A stretch of DNA of 64,000 nucleotides, taken from the NCBI GenBank assembly GCA_018669475.1, contig JABHCC010000149.1:79137-143136 (forward strand). Reading direction: 5' to 3'. The first letter of the stretch is position 1. The number at the start of each line of letters is the position of its first letter. The notes below the pieces were generated by a model that saw only the letters and a list, made by a program, of their open reading frames with translations, ran no database searches and was not told where the DNA came from. This stretch comes from Bacteroidota bacterium. Its GTDB lineage: Bacteria; Bacteroidota; Bacteroidia; Bacteroidales; UBA12481. A program made the position numbers and the translations under genes. Below, piece by piece: positions 45,616 to 53,485 of the stretch.

Positions 45616-46767
45616 TTAATACAAACTTTCTATTTGGAAGGTTATCAGTATTGGATTGTCGTTTTTTGTAATTTTCAAATGATCATATCTTTGAGTTAAT
45701 TCATTGAATCTCACAAAATCCTCAGCATCAACAATAGCATAGATACACCCATTTTCTTTCATCCCCCAAACATTACAAGGTGGTAATAAACCATGATCAA
45801 TGTAGTTTTTAAGACTGTAGGTTTTCTTGTCATTAAAAGAATAAAATATGGTAATTCCATAATCACCATAAGCAGCAGTAATCATCAATATATGCTTGTT
45901 TGAATAAACACTTAATAGACTACCGACCTTGTTCTCATAGCTGTGATGAACTAATGAAATGAGGTCATCTATCGAAAGTTTTTCCCATTGTTCAGATGAT
46001 ATCGCAGCATTACCGAAATCTAGTGCATATTTAATTCTGTAAGTATCATCTATTAATTCACAAATATTATAGCTCAAAGGAGCAATAAAGAGAATCTGAT
46101 CAGAGGAAATATCAACAGGGCTCATGAGATTATATGCACCCTTATTTTCCTCTAAAAAGATCTCTAGGTTCTTTGCTCGTGAAATATCTTCAGTATAAAG
46201 AGAATATGTTGTAAGTCTCTTTTCTCCTTTAGAATTTGTAAATCCCTGTATATTATAGACTAATAGTGTATCTATCCCAACAGGAAAAAAGTCCATCATA
46301 AAAAGATTCGGGTATGGTTTGGAATCAATAAAATTGCAATTAAGGTCAAATTCCACAATTGATTTTTGCCCTTGATCCCACATTGAAATCGTTGAATCTC
46401 TTTTATTAATACTCATAGCTGCTGGCCACACAACCTCCCCAGGGCCTTTACCTAAAGTTGTCTTTGAAACTAATTTTCCGACTGTATCAAATACAAACAT
46501 CGATCTACTTCGGTGCTTATCAAGTATTATGATCCTGTTATTCCATAAATCCACATCTTTAATGTAGCCAATCAAACAATTATCGGATGTTTCAAGAGGA
46601 ATAACATCCTTGATCACTAGCTCCTTCTCAATTTGTGTTTCTGTGATGTCAACTTTGATAACCTGAAATTTGTCATTCTGAGGGCCAGTTAAAGGATCAC
46701 AAGAATATAAAATACAACATATCAAAAATGATATCAATACGGGCAAAATGGAAGCGTACCTGTTCAT
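45616..46767 (-). CDS. 6-bladed beta-propeller lipoprotein (module B)
   Basis: Lipoprotein signal MNRYASILPVLISFLICC with lipobox Cys in ILYSCDP. The rest is a 6-bladed propeller of the type common in Bacteroidota: DVDLWNNRIIILDKHRSRSMFVFDTVG, TLGKGPGEVVWP (the conserved G-x-G-P-G-E turn) and SMWDQGQKSIVEFDLNCNF. The propeller with 425 residues at 48421 is a distant paralogue. The family function is unknown; it could bind the small exported proteins encoded beside it. It follows the thioredoxin-like gene by 35 bp. Confidence 0.85.
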   Translation of the reverse strand: MNRYASILPVLISFLICCILYSCDPLTGPQNDKFQVIKVDITETQIEKELVIKDVIPLETSDNCLIGYIKDVDLWNNRIIILDKHRSRSMFVFDTVGKLVSKTTLGKGPGEVVWPAAMSINKRDSTISMWDQGQKSIVEFDLNCNFIDSKPYPNLFMMDFFPVGIDTLLVYNIQGFTNSKGEKRLTTYSLYTEDISRAKNLEIFLEENKGAYNLMSPVDISSDQILFIAPLSYNICELIDDTYRIKYALDFGNAAISSEQWEKLSIDDLISLVHHSYENKVGSLLSVYSNKHILMITAAYGDYGITIFYSFNDKKTYSLKNYIDHGLLPPCNVWGMKENGCIYAIVDAEDFVRFNELTQRYDHLKITKNDNPILITFQIESLY

Positions 46768-46802
46768 AATTTGTTAAATTCTATATTTGTAGTAGTGTTT
46801 GA

Positions 46803-47429
46803 CTACCATTGTTCATCATCAAATAATTTCCTTATTCTACTCAAATAGATCGAGTTGAGTTCATCATTCTCTTCAGCAAAGAATGGGAAACTAACTTTTA
46901 ACTCTTGATTCAGTATCATGTAATATGGTTTTCTATCTGATCCCAATTTGCCTTCTATTTCAAAGTTCAACTGCCCACTGTATGAAAAGCAAGGTGACAA
47001 AATGCTATTCATATCTATTAGAATTTTCAAAATCCTTGAATTCTTACAGTCTGAAATTACAATGATATTATTGTGACCAATACTGTCACCAAGATTCTTG
47101 AGTGATGTTAAAGCACTTTCTATACAGGGGGGACAGAATTGGTTAGGAAATCGAAAGATTAGTTTTGGTGTTATTACCAGATCTTGAATGGGAATAGAGT
47201 CATTAGTTGAGTTTAATAAAAATACTGGTTGTAGTTCTTCAGAATCCATGAACATCTTCATCTTCGATCTTTTATTATAATCTTGGATTTTCTGATTTTG
47301 TATAATAAGCTCAATCTTGGTTTCATTCAAAAAGTTATTATACTTTTTTGACCTGAAGGCTAAGAATACAGATAAACCAAAGAATATTAGAACAAAAATA
47401 GAATAAAGGAAGTTATCTCTAGATTTCAT
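46803..47429 (-). CDS. membrane-tethered thioredoxin-like protein with CPPC (module B)
   Basis: A single N-terminal membrane helix (YSIFVLIFFGLSVFLAF), a coiled linker (about 30-60) and a periplasmic TlpA-like domain with FRFPNQFCPPCIESAL as active site. An in-frame GTG lies two codons upstream (47435). The domain later has VISDCKNSRIL and SPCFSY, additional cysteines. Role: thiol-disulfide exchange on exported substrates, plausibly the Cys-rich proteins of this cluster. It partners with the propeller gene that follows. Confidence 0.8.
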   Translation of the reverse strand: MKSRDNFLYSIFVLIFFGLSVFLAFRSKKYNNFLNETKIELIIQNQKIQDYNKRSKMKMFMDSEELQPVFLLNSTNDSIPIQDLVITPKLIFRFPNQFCPPCIESALTSLKNLGDSIGHNNIIVISDCKNSRILKILIDMNSILSPCFSYSGQLNFEIEGKLGSDRKPYYMILNQELKVSFPFFAEENDELNSIYLSRIRKLFDDEQW

Positions 47430-47460
47430 CTTCACTATTGAGGTTAACAGTTAAGGTAGC

Positions 47461-47690
47461 TTTGAATAACAGTAAATTACATTTGCCCCTAAAATTATTT
47501 TTGGGCGACAGTCAATGCAATATAGATGCAGATCTGGATACCCATGCTGGCTAATCTCCTGGTGAGCTTGGTAAGAAGTAGAACAAAGCATAGCTGGTCA
47601 TTTTCGAATATGGTCTCATTGATTCGTAAGCAATTCATGAACTAAATTGATATTTATAGACTCCTTGAAGACCACGAAGGTGCTTGGATT
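47461..47690 (+). pseudogene. degraded IS4-type transposase C-terminal fragment
   Basis: In one frame LPLKLFLGDSQCNI, then after a frameshift QIWIPMLANLLVSLVRSRT, KHSWSFSNMVSLIRKQF, a stop, and IDIYRLLEDHEGAW. This matches the C-terminal pattern of IS4-family transposases (FPLKYFFGDSENAI, QIWIALIANLL, WSFSNLVALIR). It carries a frameshift and stops and lacks the DDE core and the inverted ends. The remainder of this 390-bp gap (47690-47825) holds a short frame (EVKPEYQAIIDKLNEYSGF) that I cannot assign. Confidence 0.75.
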
Positions 47691-47825
47691 GCGGCAAATA
47701 AAAGTTATAAAATCAATTGCCAAGGGACGCTTTCCTCTGAAATCACGTGGACTTGGTTGCGAAGTCAAAAGAAGTAAAGCCAGAATATCAGGCAATTATT
47801 GACAAATTAAACGAATATTCCGGGT

Positions 47826-48431
47826 TTACCTGACAACAATGGTATTTGTATATAAATCAAAAATACTTTCAAAACTATTTGATGGAAAAAAAACATCCCG
47901 TATTTCCAATCTATTATTAATTGTAAAAACACAAGGCTCGGTAAAACCTTTGAAAGTCTCAAATGTTGATTGAGATTTAATGTTGAAAACACGAATGCTT
48001 ATTCTGTTTAGCCTTATGAATGATACAATATCTCTCAAAATTTGGTACTTAGTTAGTACAATTATTCTGTCCTCACCATATTTCGTGATTAGCTTTCCAA
48101 TAATTGGCATAGCCTCAATTACACATTCTCTGCAATCAACTTCCTTATAATGAAATACAATACTCCAATCATCAACAATATCTTTAAGCAAAAACTCTCT
48201 TCCTTTTAAATCAGTGACCAAGCTGTTAGCATCCATCACGGCTCCATTGAGCAATAGTGAGTTTTTCAGTCCATTAACCAATTGATTAATTTCATAATTA
48301 CAATTATTGACAATAGAACTATTTACCCTGAGGCTTGACCTCAGATCCTTTACTTTGGTTATCAACAACAGACAAATTACGATAAGAGCTGTAATTGATA
48401 TTCCGTAAACAAAGTAATACTTAGATCTCAT
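47826..48431 (-). CDS. membrane-tethered thioredoxin-like protein with CREC (module A)
   Basis: N-terminal membrane helix (YGISITALIVICLLLIT), linker, and a thioredoxin-like domain with HYKEVDCRECVIEAMP as presumed redox site, followed by IIVLTKYQILRDIV and FTINNRLEIRDVFFPS. It overlaps the preceding propeller gene by 11 bp, so the two are translationally coupled. It is a diverged paralogue of the CPPC protein at 46803. The unusual CREC dipeptide would give a different redox potential if active. Confidence 0.75.
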   Translation of the reverse strand: MRSKYYFVYGISITALIVICLLLITKVKDLRSSLRVNSSIVNNCNYEINQLVNGLKNSLLLNGAVMDANSLVTDLKGREFLLKDIVDDWSIVFHYKEVDCRECVIEAMPIIGKLITKYGEDRIIVLTKYQILRDIVSFIRLNRISIRVFNIKSQSTFETFKGFTEPCVFTINNRLEIRDVFFPSNSFESIFDLYTNTIVVR

Positions 48432-49662
48432 CTTTCTTTTGGTTGGAATTAAGTTGTACCAGGGTTATTATTGGATTGGCATTAACGTTAGAATCATAGC
48501 ATTTTTTTAGCAGTAATGAATTACTTCCAGAGACTAGGTCACTGGATACATTCTTTGATTTTGCCTCAAGATAACTCTTGCTGTTAAATGGGTATGAGTA
48601 ATCGAAAGCATACTCTTTGTCACCGCACATTACAATGCCCTTTGGCCAAAAGGGCATTCCTCCAAAAACATCATCTACAAAACCATCCACAAAGCAAAAC
48701 TCTCGCATCCATTCGCTTCTTCTTTTCATCAAATAGCTCTTTTTAGTGGATTTTGAATAAACAATATTATGAACGAGTCTGTCCTTAATTGCCTCAATAA
48801 AAATGTATTCTTTTGACTCAAAAAGATCCACTATCATTGTTTTGTGAAGGTTTTGATTAAGCAGGCTCTTATTGCGATATTCAATTCTTGACATTTTTTC
48901 AAACGTATGCGTTATTGTATATTCAGGTTTTAATAACCGATTACTACAAAGCATAAAAACTGTATCAGGTCTATAGCCATCCCATAACTTTAATCGCTCA
49001 TCCTCTAAAAAGAGAGAAAAACTACCAAGATATTCATCTTTTTTGAATTCACTATTGTGTAATTGTTGGGATACTAAATCGAGGTTCTCGTCCAATAGAA
49101 CAAAAGAATTATTGTCGTTTAAAAAGGAATACTTCCTTGAAGTAAATAAAGCACAGCACCCATCAACACCTACCTCAAAATCATTTATCAGAGTTTCAAT
49201 CTTTCGTTTTGCAATGAATGATCCATCAATAGAGTACTTTATTACCTGATGAGTCTTTCCATCCCATAAATAAATCTCCTTTGTCAAATTGCTAAACGCA
49301 GTAAAATATATCGAAACATACTCTCCAGGGCCTTGCCCTTTAACACCAATTTTTCTAATAAACTTTCCATCCCAATCAAATACAAAGATAGACTCATTCA
49401 TCTTGTCGAAAATTACGATCTCATTAGTGGTTAAGAATATCCTATCTATATCTCCAATAAAGCAGTTCTTTGAATCCTCCAATTTTATTAGTCGATAATC
49501 AAATCCAACTGAAGAAATTCTAATGCTAGTGTCCCTGCCAAATCCATTTGTTATATTGATTTGTGGAATTGCTTCTCTAGTTGTATCATTTGATAATTTC
49601 CCACAGGAAACAATAAACAAGCAACAAACAACTATCCAAAATTTACATATCATTTCTTTCAT
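48421..49662 (-). CDS. 6-bladed beta-propeller lipoprotein (module A)
   Basis: The start MKEMICKFWIVVCCLFIVSCGK is chosen for the lipobox (IVSC); an upstream in-frame codon at 49698 adds a basic leader. The propeller begins near residue 50, with IDRIFLTTNEIVIFDKMNESIFVFDWDG and RKIGVKGQGPGEYVSIYF (conserved G-x-G-P-G-E). It is about 45 residues longer than the module-B propeller. The C-terminal region carries Ser/Asn-rich loops. Same unknown-function family; gene order peptide, propeller, thioredoxin is suggestive of a functional set. Confidence 0.82.
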   Translation of the reverse strand: MKEMICKFWIVVCCLFIVSCGKLSNDTTREAIPQINITNGFGRDTSIRISSVGFDYRLIKLEDSKNCFIGDIDRIFLTTNEIVIFDKMNESIFVFDWDGKFIRKIGVKGQGPGEYVSIYFTAFSNLTKEIYLWDGKTHQVIKYSIDGSFIAKRKIETLINDFEVGVDGCCALFTSRKYSFLNDNNSFVLLDENLDLVSQQLHNSEFKKDEYLGSFSLFLEDERLKLWDGYRPDTVFMLCSNRLLKPEYTITHTFEKMSRIEYRNKSLLNQNLHKTMIVDLFESKEYIFIEAIKDRLVHNIVYSKSTKKSYLMKRRSEWMREFCFVDGFVDDVFGGMPFWPKGIVMCGDKEYAFDYSYPFNSKSYLEAKSKNVSSDLVSGSNSLLLKKCYDSNVNANPIITLVQLNSNQKKDEI

Positions 49663-49793
49663 CTTTCTATTCCTAAATATAACCCGAAAGAATATCATCA
49701 GAAGCCCCCAGAATTAGAAACTGAGGAGCTTCTGTTGCATAACCTATTATCACCTCCAGCCGACGTTATATTTGGTTAATACTTCTTCAATTA

Positions 49794-50105
49794 CTATTCT
49801 TCAGGGGGAGGATATGTTTTTCCGTTACAATTTTTGTTCAATGTTGAGGGCAAGCATCCCGTTCCTTCACAAGAAGTAAATGGATAACCTTCACTACAAT
49901 CATCAGCCATAAACTCAGCAGTAGTCATCCAGATGCATTGGTAAGTTCCTGCAGTATAGTATCCATCAATATCCATATTATAGTCACAATTGTATTCATC
50001 CGCTGCGTAGACATTGTCTACAGAAATAACCTGAACACCGTATAAGAAAGTACAAGCTGCCAGCAAAAGCAATGCCGATAATATTTTAGTTTTTTTCATT
50101 TTCAT
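49794..50105 (-). CDS. small exported cysteine-rich protein A (NVEALA-like precursor)
   Basis: 103 residues: signal MKMKKTKILSALLLLAACTFLYG, then VQVISVDNVYAADEYNC, where DNVYAA occupies the place of the NVEALA motif of that family. Seven further cysteines follow to C-terminus (DDCSEGYPFTSCEGTGCLPS, NKNCNG), and it ends YPPPEE as protein C ends in PPPEEE. It lies 21 bp after the signal peptidase gene. The NVEALA-like segment may be the processing site; this is inference. Confidence 0.7.
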   Translation of the reverse strand: MKMKKTKILSALLLLAACTFLYGVQVISVDNVYAADEYNCDYNMDIDGYYTAGTYQCIWMTTAEFMADDCSEGYPFTSCEGTGCLPSTLNKNCNGKTYPPPEE

Positions 50106-50126
50106 TTCTTTTAGTTTTAAAATTAT

Positions 50127-50978
50127 TTATTTCTGGAGGTTTTCAAAAATTAAAATACTCTTTAGTAAATCCATTGGAATAGGTCCAAAACAACGGGAAT
50201 CAATGGACTTCTCATGGTTATCTCCCAAGAGGAAGCAATAGTTCTTCTTAAAATCAAATGAGTTGATTGGGCTATTGCAACAATACAAAACACCATTTTC
50301 AATCATGATTTGTTGATTTTCGAAATGATTTGCTAAATCACTGTAATACTCCACAAACTCATGATTTACATCAACTTCCATCCCAGAATATGGTATTGCA
50401 AGCTCCATATCCCTAATTCTCTTCCATGATCCTAAGACCTTCAAATTTCCGAGATAAGGTTCCACTATCTCAATTTTCAAAAAAGAGCTATACGATTCAC
50501 GAAATTTTTTTACTGTGGAATCCGTGCAAATACATCTAATAAGTAGCAGATCTTTTACTCTGTTACAACTGGATATTTTCATCTCACTCAAATCAACACT
50601 GTCTATGTTTACTGGTTTGATGTATAATAAAACATCAATCAAACCATCAGTTAGACTTATAATTTGGTCTCTATTGACAAATACTTCATCCAAATTGGAT
50701 TGAATGATATCCCCTGATACAGCGACACACCTTTTTACCAATAAACCATGGTCAAAAGCACTGCCCCTAAGTGGATTTTCAAAAACGACAATCCTGTTAA
50801 TGATTATCCGGTCAAGTTTCTTTGACAAATTAGATAACCAACCTCTGGAACATATTATGTATTCCCCACTGAGCAATGTGGGGCTCATTGAGTTGGAATT
50901 AACTCGATAAACTGTGAATGAAAATAAAATCAAGACCAAAATCAATCCTGATAGAAGAGTAATTATTCGTTTGCTCAT
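50127..50978 (-). CDS. type I signal peptidase (S26) in the peptide locus
   Basis: The ATG at 50978 is preferred over an upstream in-frame TTG. One N-terminal membrane helix, then the catalytic Ser30 (NSNSMSPTLLSG), the Lys82 box (VKRCVAVSGD) and the GDNHEKSIDSRCFGPIP box. Between the Lys and GDN boxes is a long insert (about 150 residues). It is not the housekeeping gene by context: it opens an operon of small exported Cys-rich proteins, suggesting a dedicated processing role. Active site is complete. Confidence 0.85.
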   Translation of the reverse strand: MSKRIITLLSGLILVLILFSFTVYRVNSNSMSPTLLSGEYIICSRGWLSNLSKKLDRIIINRIVVFENPLRGSAFDHGLLVKRCVAVSGDIIQSNLDEVFVNRDQIISLTDGLIDVLLYIKPVNIDSVDLSEMKISSCNRVKDLLLIRCICTDSTVKKFRESYSSFLKIEIVEPYLGNLKVLGSWKRIRDMELAIPYSGMEVDVNHEFVEYYSDLANHFENQQIMIENGVLYCCNSPINSFDFKKNYCFLLGDNHEKSIDSRCFGPIPMDLLKSILIFENLQK

Positions 50979-51434
50979 ATTATTTCCGTTTTTCAAATAA
51001 CTCTCTAAATAACAATGTGCTGCAAACAGGCCTGAAAGAATTATTATATATCAGCTAAAATGCTTTTCTAGCTGAGTCTGGCTATCCCATTATACACAAT
51101 GAATAAAGGTTTGCATGAATTAACTTGTTTCAATAATTTGATAATTGTCAGTAAATACAGCGGGCAATTCAGCCAGATACTGATCTGTTTTTATCATCAT
51201 TGCCTGTTTGTTCATTAACAATGCTTAAAAGCCAATTATCTCAACCACCATTATCAAAGATAATCTGGCGTAAAAGACAAACTTTACAGAAAATCAGTGA
51301 ACAGTGATTTCTGGTAATCATAGAGCTGTAATTCGATCCAGTTAGGCGAGGTTATCTTTCTCACAGAGGCGGCTCACATGCTTCGGATTTTCCATCACAA
51401 TGCTGATAGGTAGATTAGTGATGGATAATTTGTT
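50979..51434. other. intergenic region without a supported gene
   Basis: About 450 bp. I found only short frames: a 31-codon minus-strand ORF (MNKQAMMIKTDQYLAEL...) near 51200 and a 17-codon one near 51390, neither with a convincing ribosome site or a recognised family. It must hold the promoter of the signal-peptidase operon on the minus strand; no -7 element stood out. Confidence 0.5.
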
Positions 51435-51641
51435 CTATCCTGTATGACACTCTCTACAGCAGTAATAGCATCCGTTTGCTTTTGTATAAGTCTTCTTAGC
51501 TTCCTTCACTGCTCCATGACAGGAATAATGGCTGCCCAAGTTTTTTCGATTACTCAAACTTGGTAAAAAACTGCAATCTTCATGATGAACTTCGTGATCA
51601 CCATTAGCTTGGGCTTGCCGGTTTACATAGTCTTCTTCCAT
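51435..51641 (-). CDS. small conserved Cys/His-rich protein
   Basis: 68 residues, no signal peptide: NRQAQANGDHEVHHEDCSFLP, then NRKNLGSHYSCHGAVKEAKK and NGCYYCCRECHTG at the end. The spaced Cys/His residues (H-C...C...CYYCCRECH) suggest zinc or another metal bound by a small knuckle. Similar 60-70-residue proteins occur in many bacteria, to my recollection without assigned function. It stands alone, with a 140-bp gap to the XRE gene. Confidence 0.75.
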   Translation of the reverse strand: MEEDYVNRQAQANGDHEVHHEDCSFLPSLSNRKNLGSHYSCHGAVKEAKKTYTKANGCYYCCRECHTG

Positions 51642-51785
51642 AGCATTTGTAATTTATTTTGAGCTAATTCTTTGCGGTGTGACTTGGTGGCTTCTCACAG
51701 CTTCGCCCCGTCAGTCACATGACAAGGCTTTATTTGTGCATTATAAATTTATGCTATTCCGAAATAGAAAACGGATACTAAAATG

Positions 51786-52022
51786 TTATTGCTCCAAATT
51801 ATTTCTCTCTTCTTCGATTCTGCCTGGAATCAAATCCAATGGAATTTTTAGGTAATTGCATAATGCAAAGTAAGTTCTGAGTGTTATGGAGTTTTTGTAG
51901 CTTTCAATTCTGCCAATTTGAATACCTGTTTCTGCTATAACTCTTTTTTGACTGAGCTTAAGACGCTTCCTTTCTTTGGCAAGTTCGTAGGCAAATAATC
52001 TTAGAAATACATTATCAGACAT
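51786..52022 (-). CDS. XRE-family helix-turn-helix regulator
   Basis: 78 residues with one DNA-binding domain: ELAKERKRLKLSQKRVIAETGIQIGRIESYKNSITLRTYFALCNYLKIPLDLI pattern, i.e. a five-helix Cro/XRE fold where SQKRVIAETGIQIGRIESY is the HTH. A short acidic tail follows. It is divergent from the sigma-factor gene and may control it or itself across the 200-bp gap. Confidence 0.85.
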   Translation of the reverse strand: MSDNVFLRLFAYELAKERKRLKLSQKRVIAETGIQIGRIESYKNSITLRTYFALCNYLKIPLDLIPGRIEEERNNLEQ

Positions 52023-52190
52023 CGTTTGGTAGTTTATAGAGTTGAGCTTGAGATCAAGGAATACATATTGTCAAACCGTTGGTAATCTTGATTAATTATA
52101 ATATCTCATGGGTGGGTTAAAATATTCCCCCCTTCAATCTTACCATGATCAAAACCATTAAAACCTTACCACATGATTCAGCATTTTTTT

Positions 52191-52198
52191 TACTTTTG
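52191..52198 (+). promoter_or_regulatory. -7 promoter element of the sigma-TPR operon
   Basis: TACTTTTG fits TAnnTTTG and lies 24 bp upstream of the sigma factor ATG (52223). No good -33 box is seen; the gene could depend on another sigma factor. Confidence 0.45.
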
Positions 52199-52222
52199 TA
52201 AGAGCCTTGCTATTAACTACCT

Positions 52223-52795
52223 ATGGATCAGTCGAAAAAATTCCCAGTATTATTAAGGGAAATCTGGGAGAAAGATGAAAATGCTACCAGAATTGCCAGG
52301 AAAGAGTTGAAATATATACTCAAATGGGTTAGAAGAGAGAAAAAAATTAAACCCAATATTCAGGATGATGATCTGGTTCAGGAGGCCCTGATTAGGTTTT
52401 ACAACAAAAAGAAATTGCCCGATCTCGACACAAAAGCAAAGACCTATTTAATGGGGATGATCAGGATGAACCTTAAAGAGGAAAGACGACTGAATAAAGA
52501 GATCCCCACACCAGAATTTTTATTGAATGGATATGGTATTGTTGAGAATTTGATTGTACTTTTCGAAAAAGATGAATCGAATACACTTCTTCAGGAAATG
52601 GTTTTTCAATTACCTCAGAAGTGTCAGGAACTCCTATATATGATGTATTATAAGGATTTTACAACAAATGAAATCTGTGAAAAGCTGGGGTATGCCTCAA
52701 TTGAGATAGTGCATAAGAAGAAGTCCCTATGTATTAAGGTATTAAGAGGCAACATGAAGGGTAATAAGGAATGTTGTTTAAATTTCGATTTATAG
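52223..52795 (+). CDS. sigma-70 family (ECF-like) RNA polymerase sigma factor
   Basis: 190 residues. Region 2 reads IQDDDLVQEALIRFYNKKKLPD...KTYLMGMIRMNLKEERR, and region 4 LPQKCQELLYMMYYKDFTTNEICEKLGYASIEIVHKKKSLCIK, with the usual HTH. It lacks an obvious region 3. It is directly followed (15 bp) by a membrane protein that probably acts as its anti-sigma factor. Target genes may include the convergent CHAT gene and the small ORF nearby; this is inference. Confidence 0.88.
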   Translation: MDQSKKFPVLLREIWEKDENATRIARKELKYILKWVRREKKIKPNIQDDDLVQEALIRFYNKKKLPDLDTKAKTYLMGMIRMNLKEERRLNKEIPTPEFLLNGYGIVENLIVLFEKDESNTLLQEMVFQLPQKCQELLYMMYYKDFTTNEICEKLGYASIEIVHKKKSLCIKVLRGNMKGNKECCLNFDL

Positions 52796-52810
52796 ATTAT
52801 TGGAGAAGCT

Positions 52811-53485
52811 ATGAACAAGGGAAAAAATACTAAAATTGATCTTGAAGATGCCCTCACAGAATTGGTTGAACTCAGGCATAATATACAAAAGGATGTGAAT
52901 CTGGGTCATGAGCTACTTGAGGAGATCAGGCGTGAAGAAAGAATCAGGAATCGTGCGATTGGAGTTGTTTCCATTGCGGCAATATTGGCCATGGCAATTT
53001 GGGTATTTGGGCCCTCATTCTTTAGACTCGATCCTGAGTTAACGTTTGAGAACTATTACTCACGCATGAACCCTGACCTGTTAACCAGAGATGGGGGAAA
53101 TGATAATATTCTGACCAAGGCAATTCAGACCTACCAACATGGAGAATCTGAGTCAGCCATTGAAATGCTTGCTTCTTCTGAGGTTCATAATATTGATAGC
53201 CAGGTTGCGGAGTTTTTCCTTTCTCTGGCTTATCTGGATTCAGGTCAAGAGAGTATGGCCAAAACTGGTTTGGAAAATCTGCACTCAGAAGGAATTTTTA
53301 TACAGCCGGAAATCTACTGGTATCTGAGCTTGATTGATCTTAAGGAAGGGGATTTTGATTCGGCAAAGCAAAACCTAAAAAGTCTGAAAAAGCTGGATGC
53401 CAGCTTTAAAAAGAAACAAGTTAGAAAATTACGTCGGAAGCTAAGGTTTCGTTATAAACCTCGTAATCTCCTGATCCCTAAATAA
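52811..53485 (+). CDS. TPR-containing single-pass membrane protein, likely anti-sigma partner
   Basis: 224 residues; GGAGAA ribosome site 3 bases before the ATG. Cytosolic amphipathic N-terminus (NTKIDLEDALTELVELRHNI, about 1-47), one membrane helix (GVVSIAAILAMAIWVFG, about 51-68), then periplasmic TPR-like repeats (AIQTYQHGESESAIEML, VAEFFLSLAYLDSGQESMA, IYWYLSLIDLKEGDFDSAKQ) and a very basic C-terminus. The position after the sigma gene is that of an anti-sigma factor, but no zinc-finger motif is present. Its last 34 bp overlap the end of the CHAT gene. Confidence 0.75.
   Translation: MNKGKNTKIDLEDALTELVELRHNIQKDVNLGHELLEEIRREERIRNRAIGVVSIAAILAMAIWVFGPSFFRLDPELTFENYYSRMNPDLLTRDGGNDNILTKAIQTYQHGESESAIEMLASSEVHNIDSQVAEFFLSLAYLDSGQESMAKTGLENLHSEGIFIQPEIYWYLSLIDLKEGDFDSAKQNLKSLKKLDASFKKKQVRKLRRKLRFRYKPRNLLIPK

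Noticed and set aside
47690..47825. Short frame EVKPEYQAIIDKLNEYSGF after the transposase relic
   Set aside because: Too short to assign and preceded by stops; perhaps another relic.
51160..51420. Short minus-strand frames of 17 and 31 codons in the 50979-51434 gap
   Set aside because: No ribosome site, no family, and chance frames of this size are expected.
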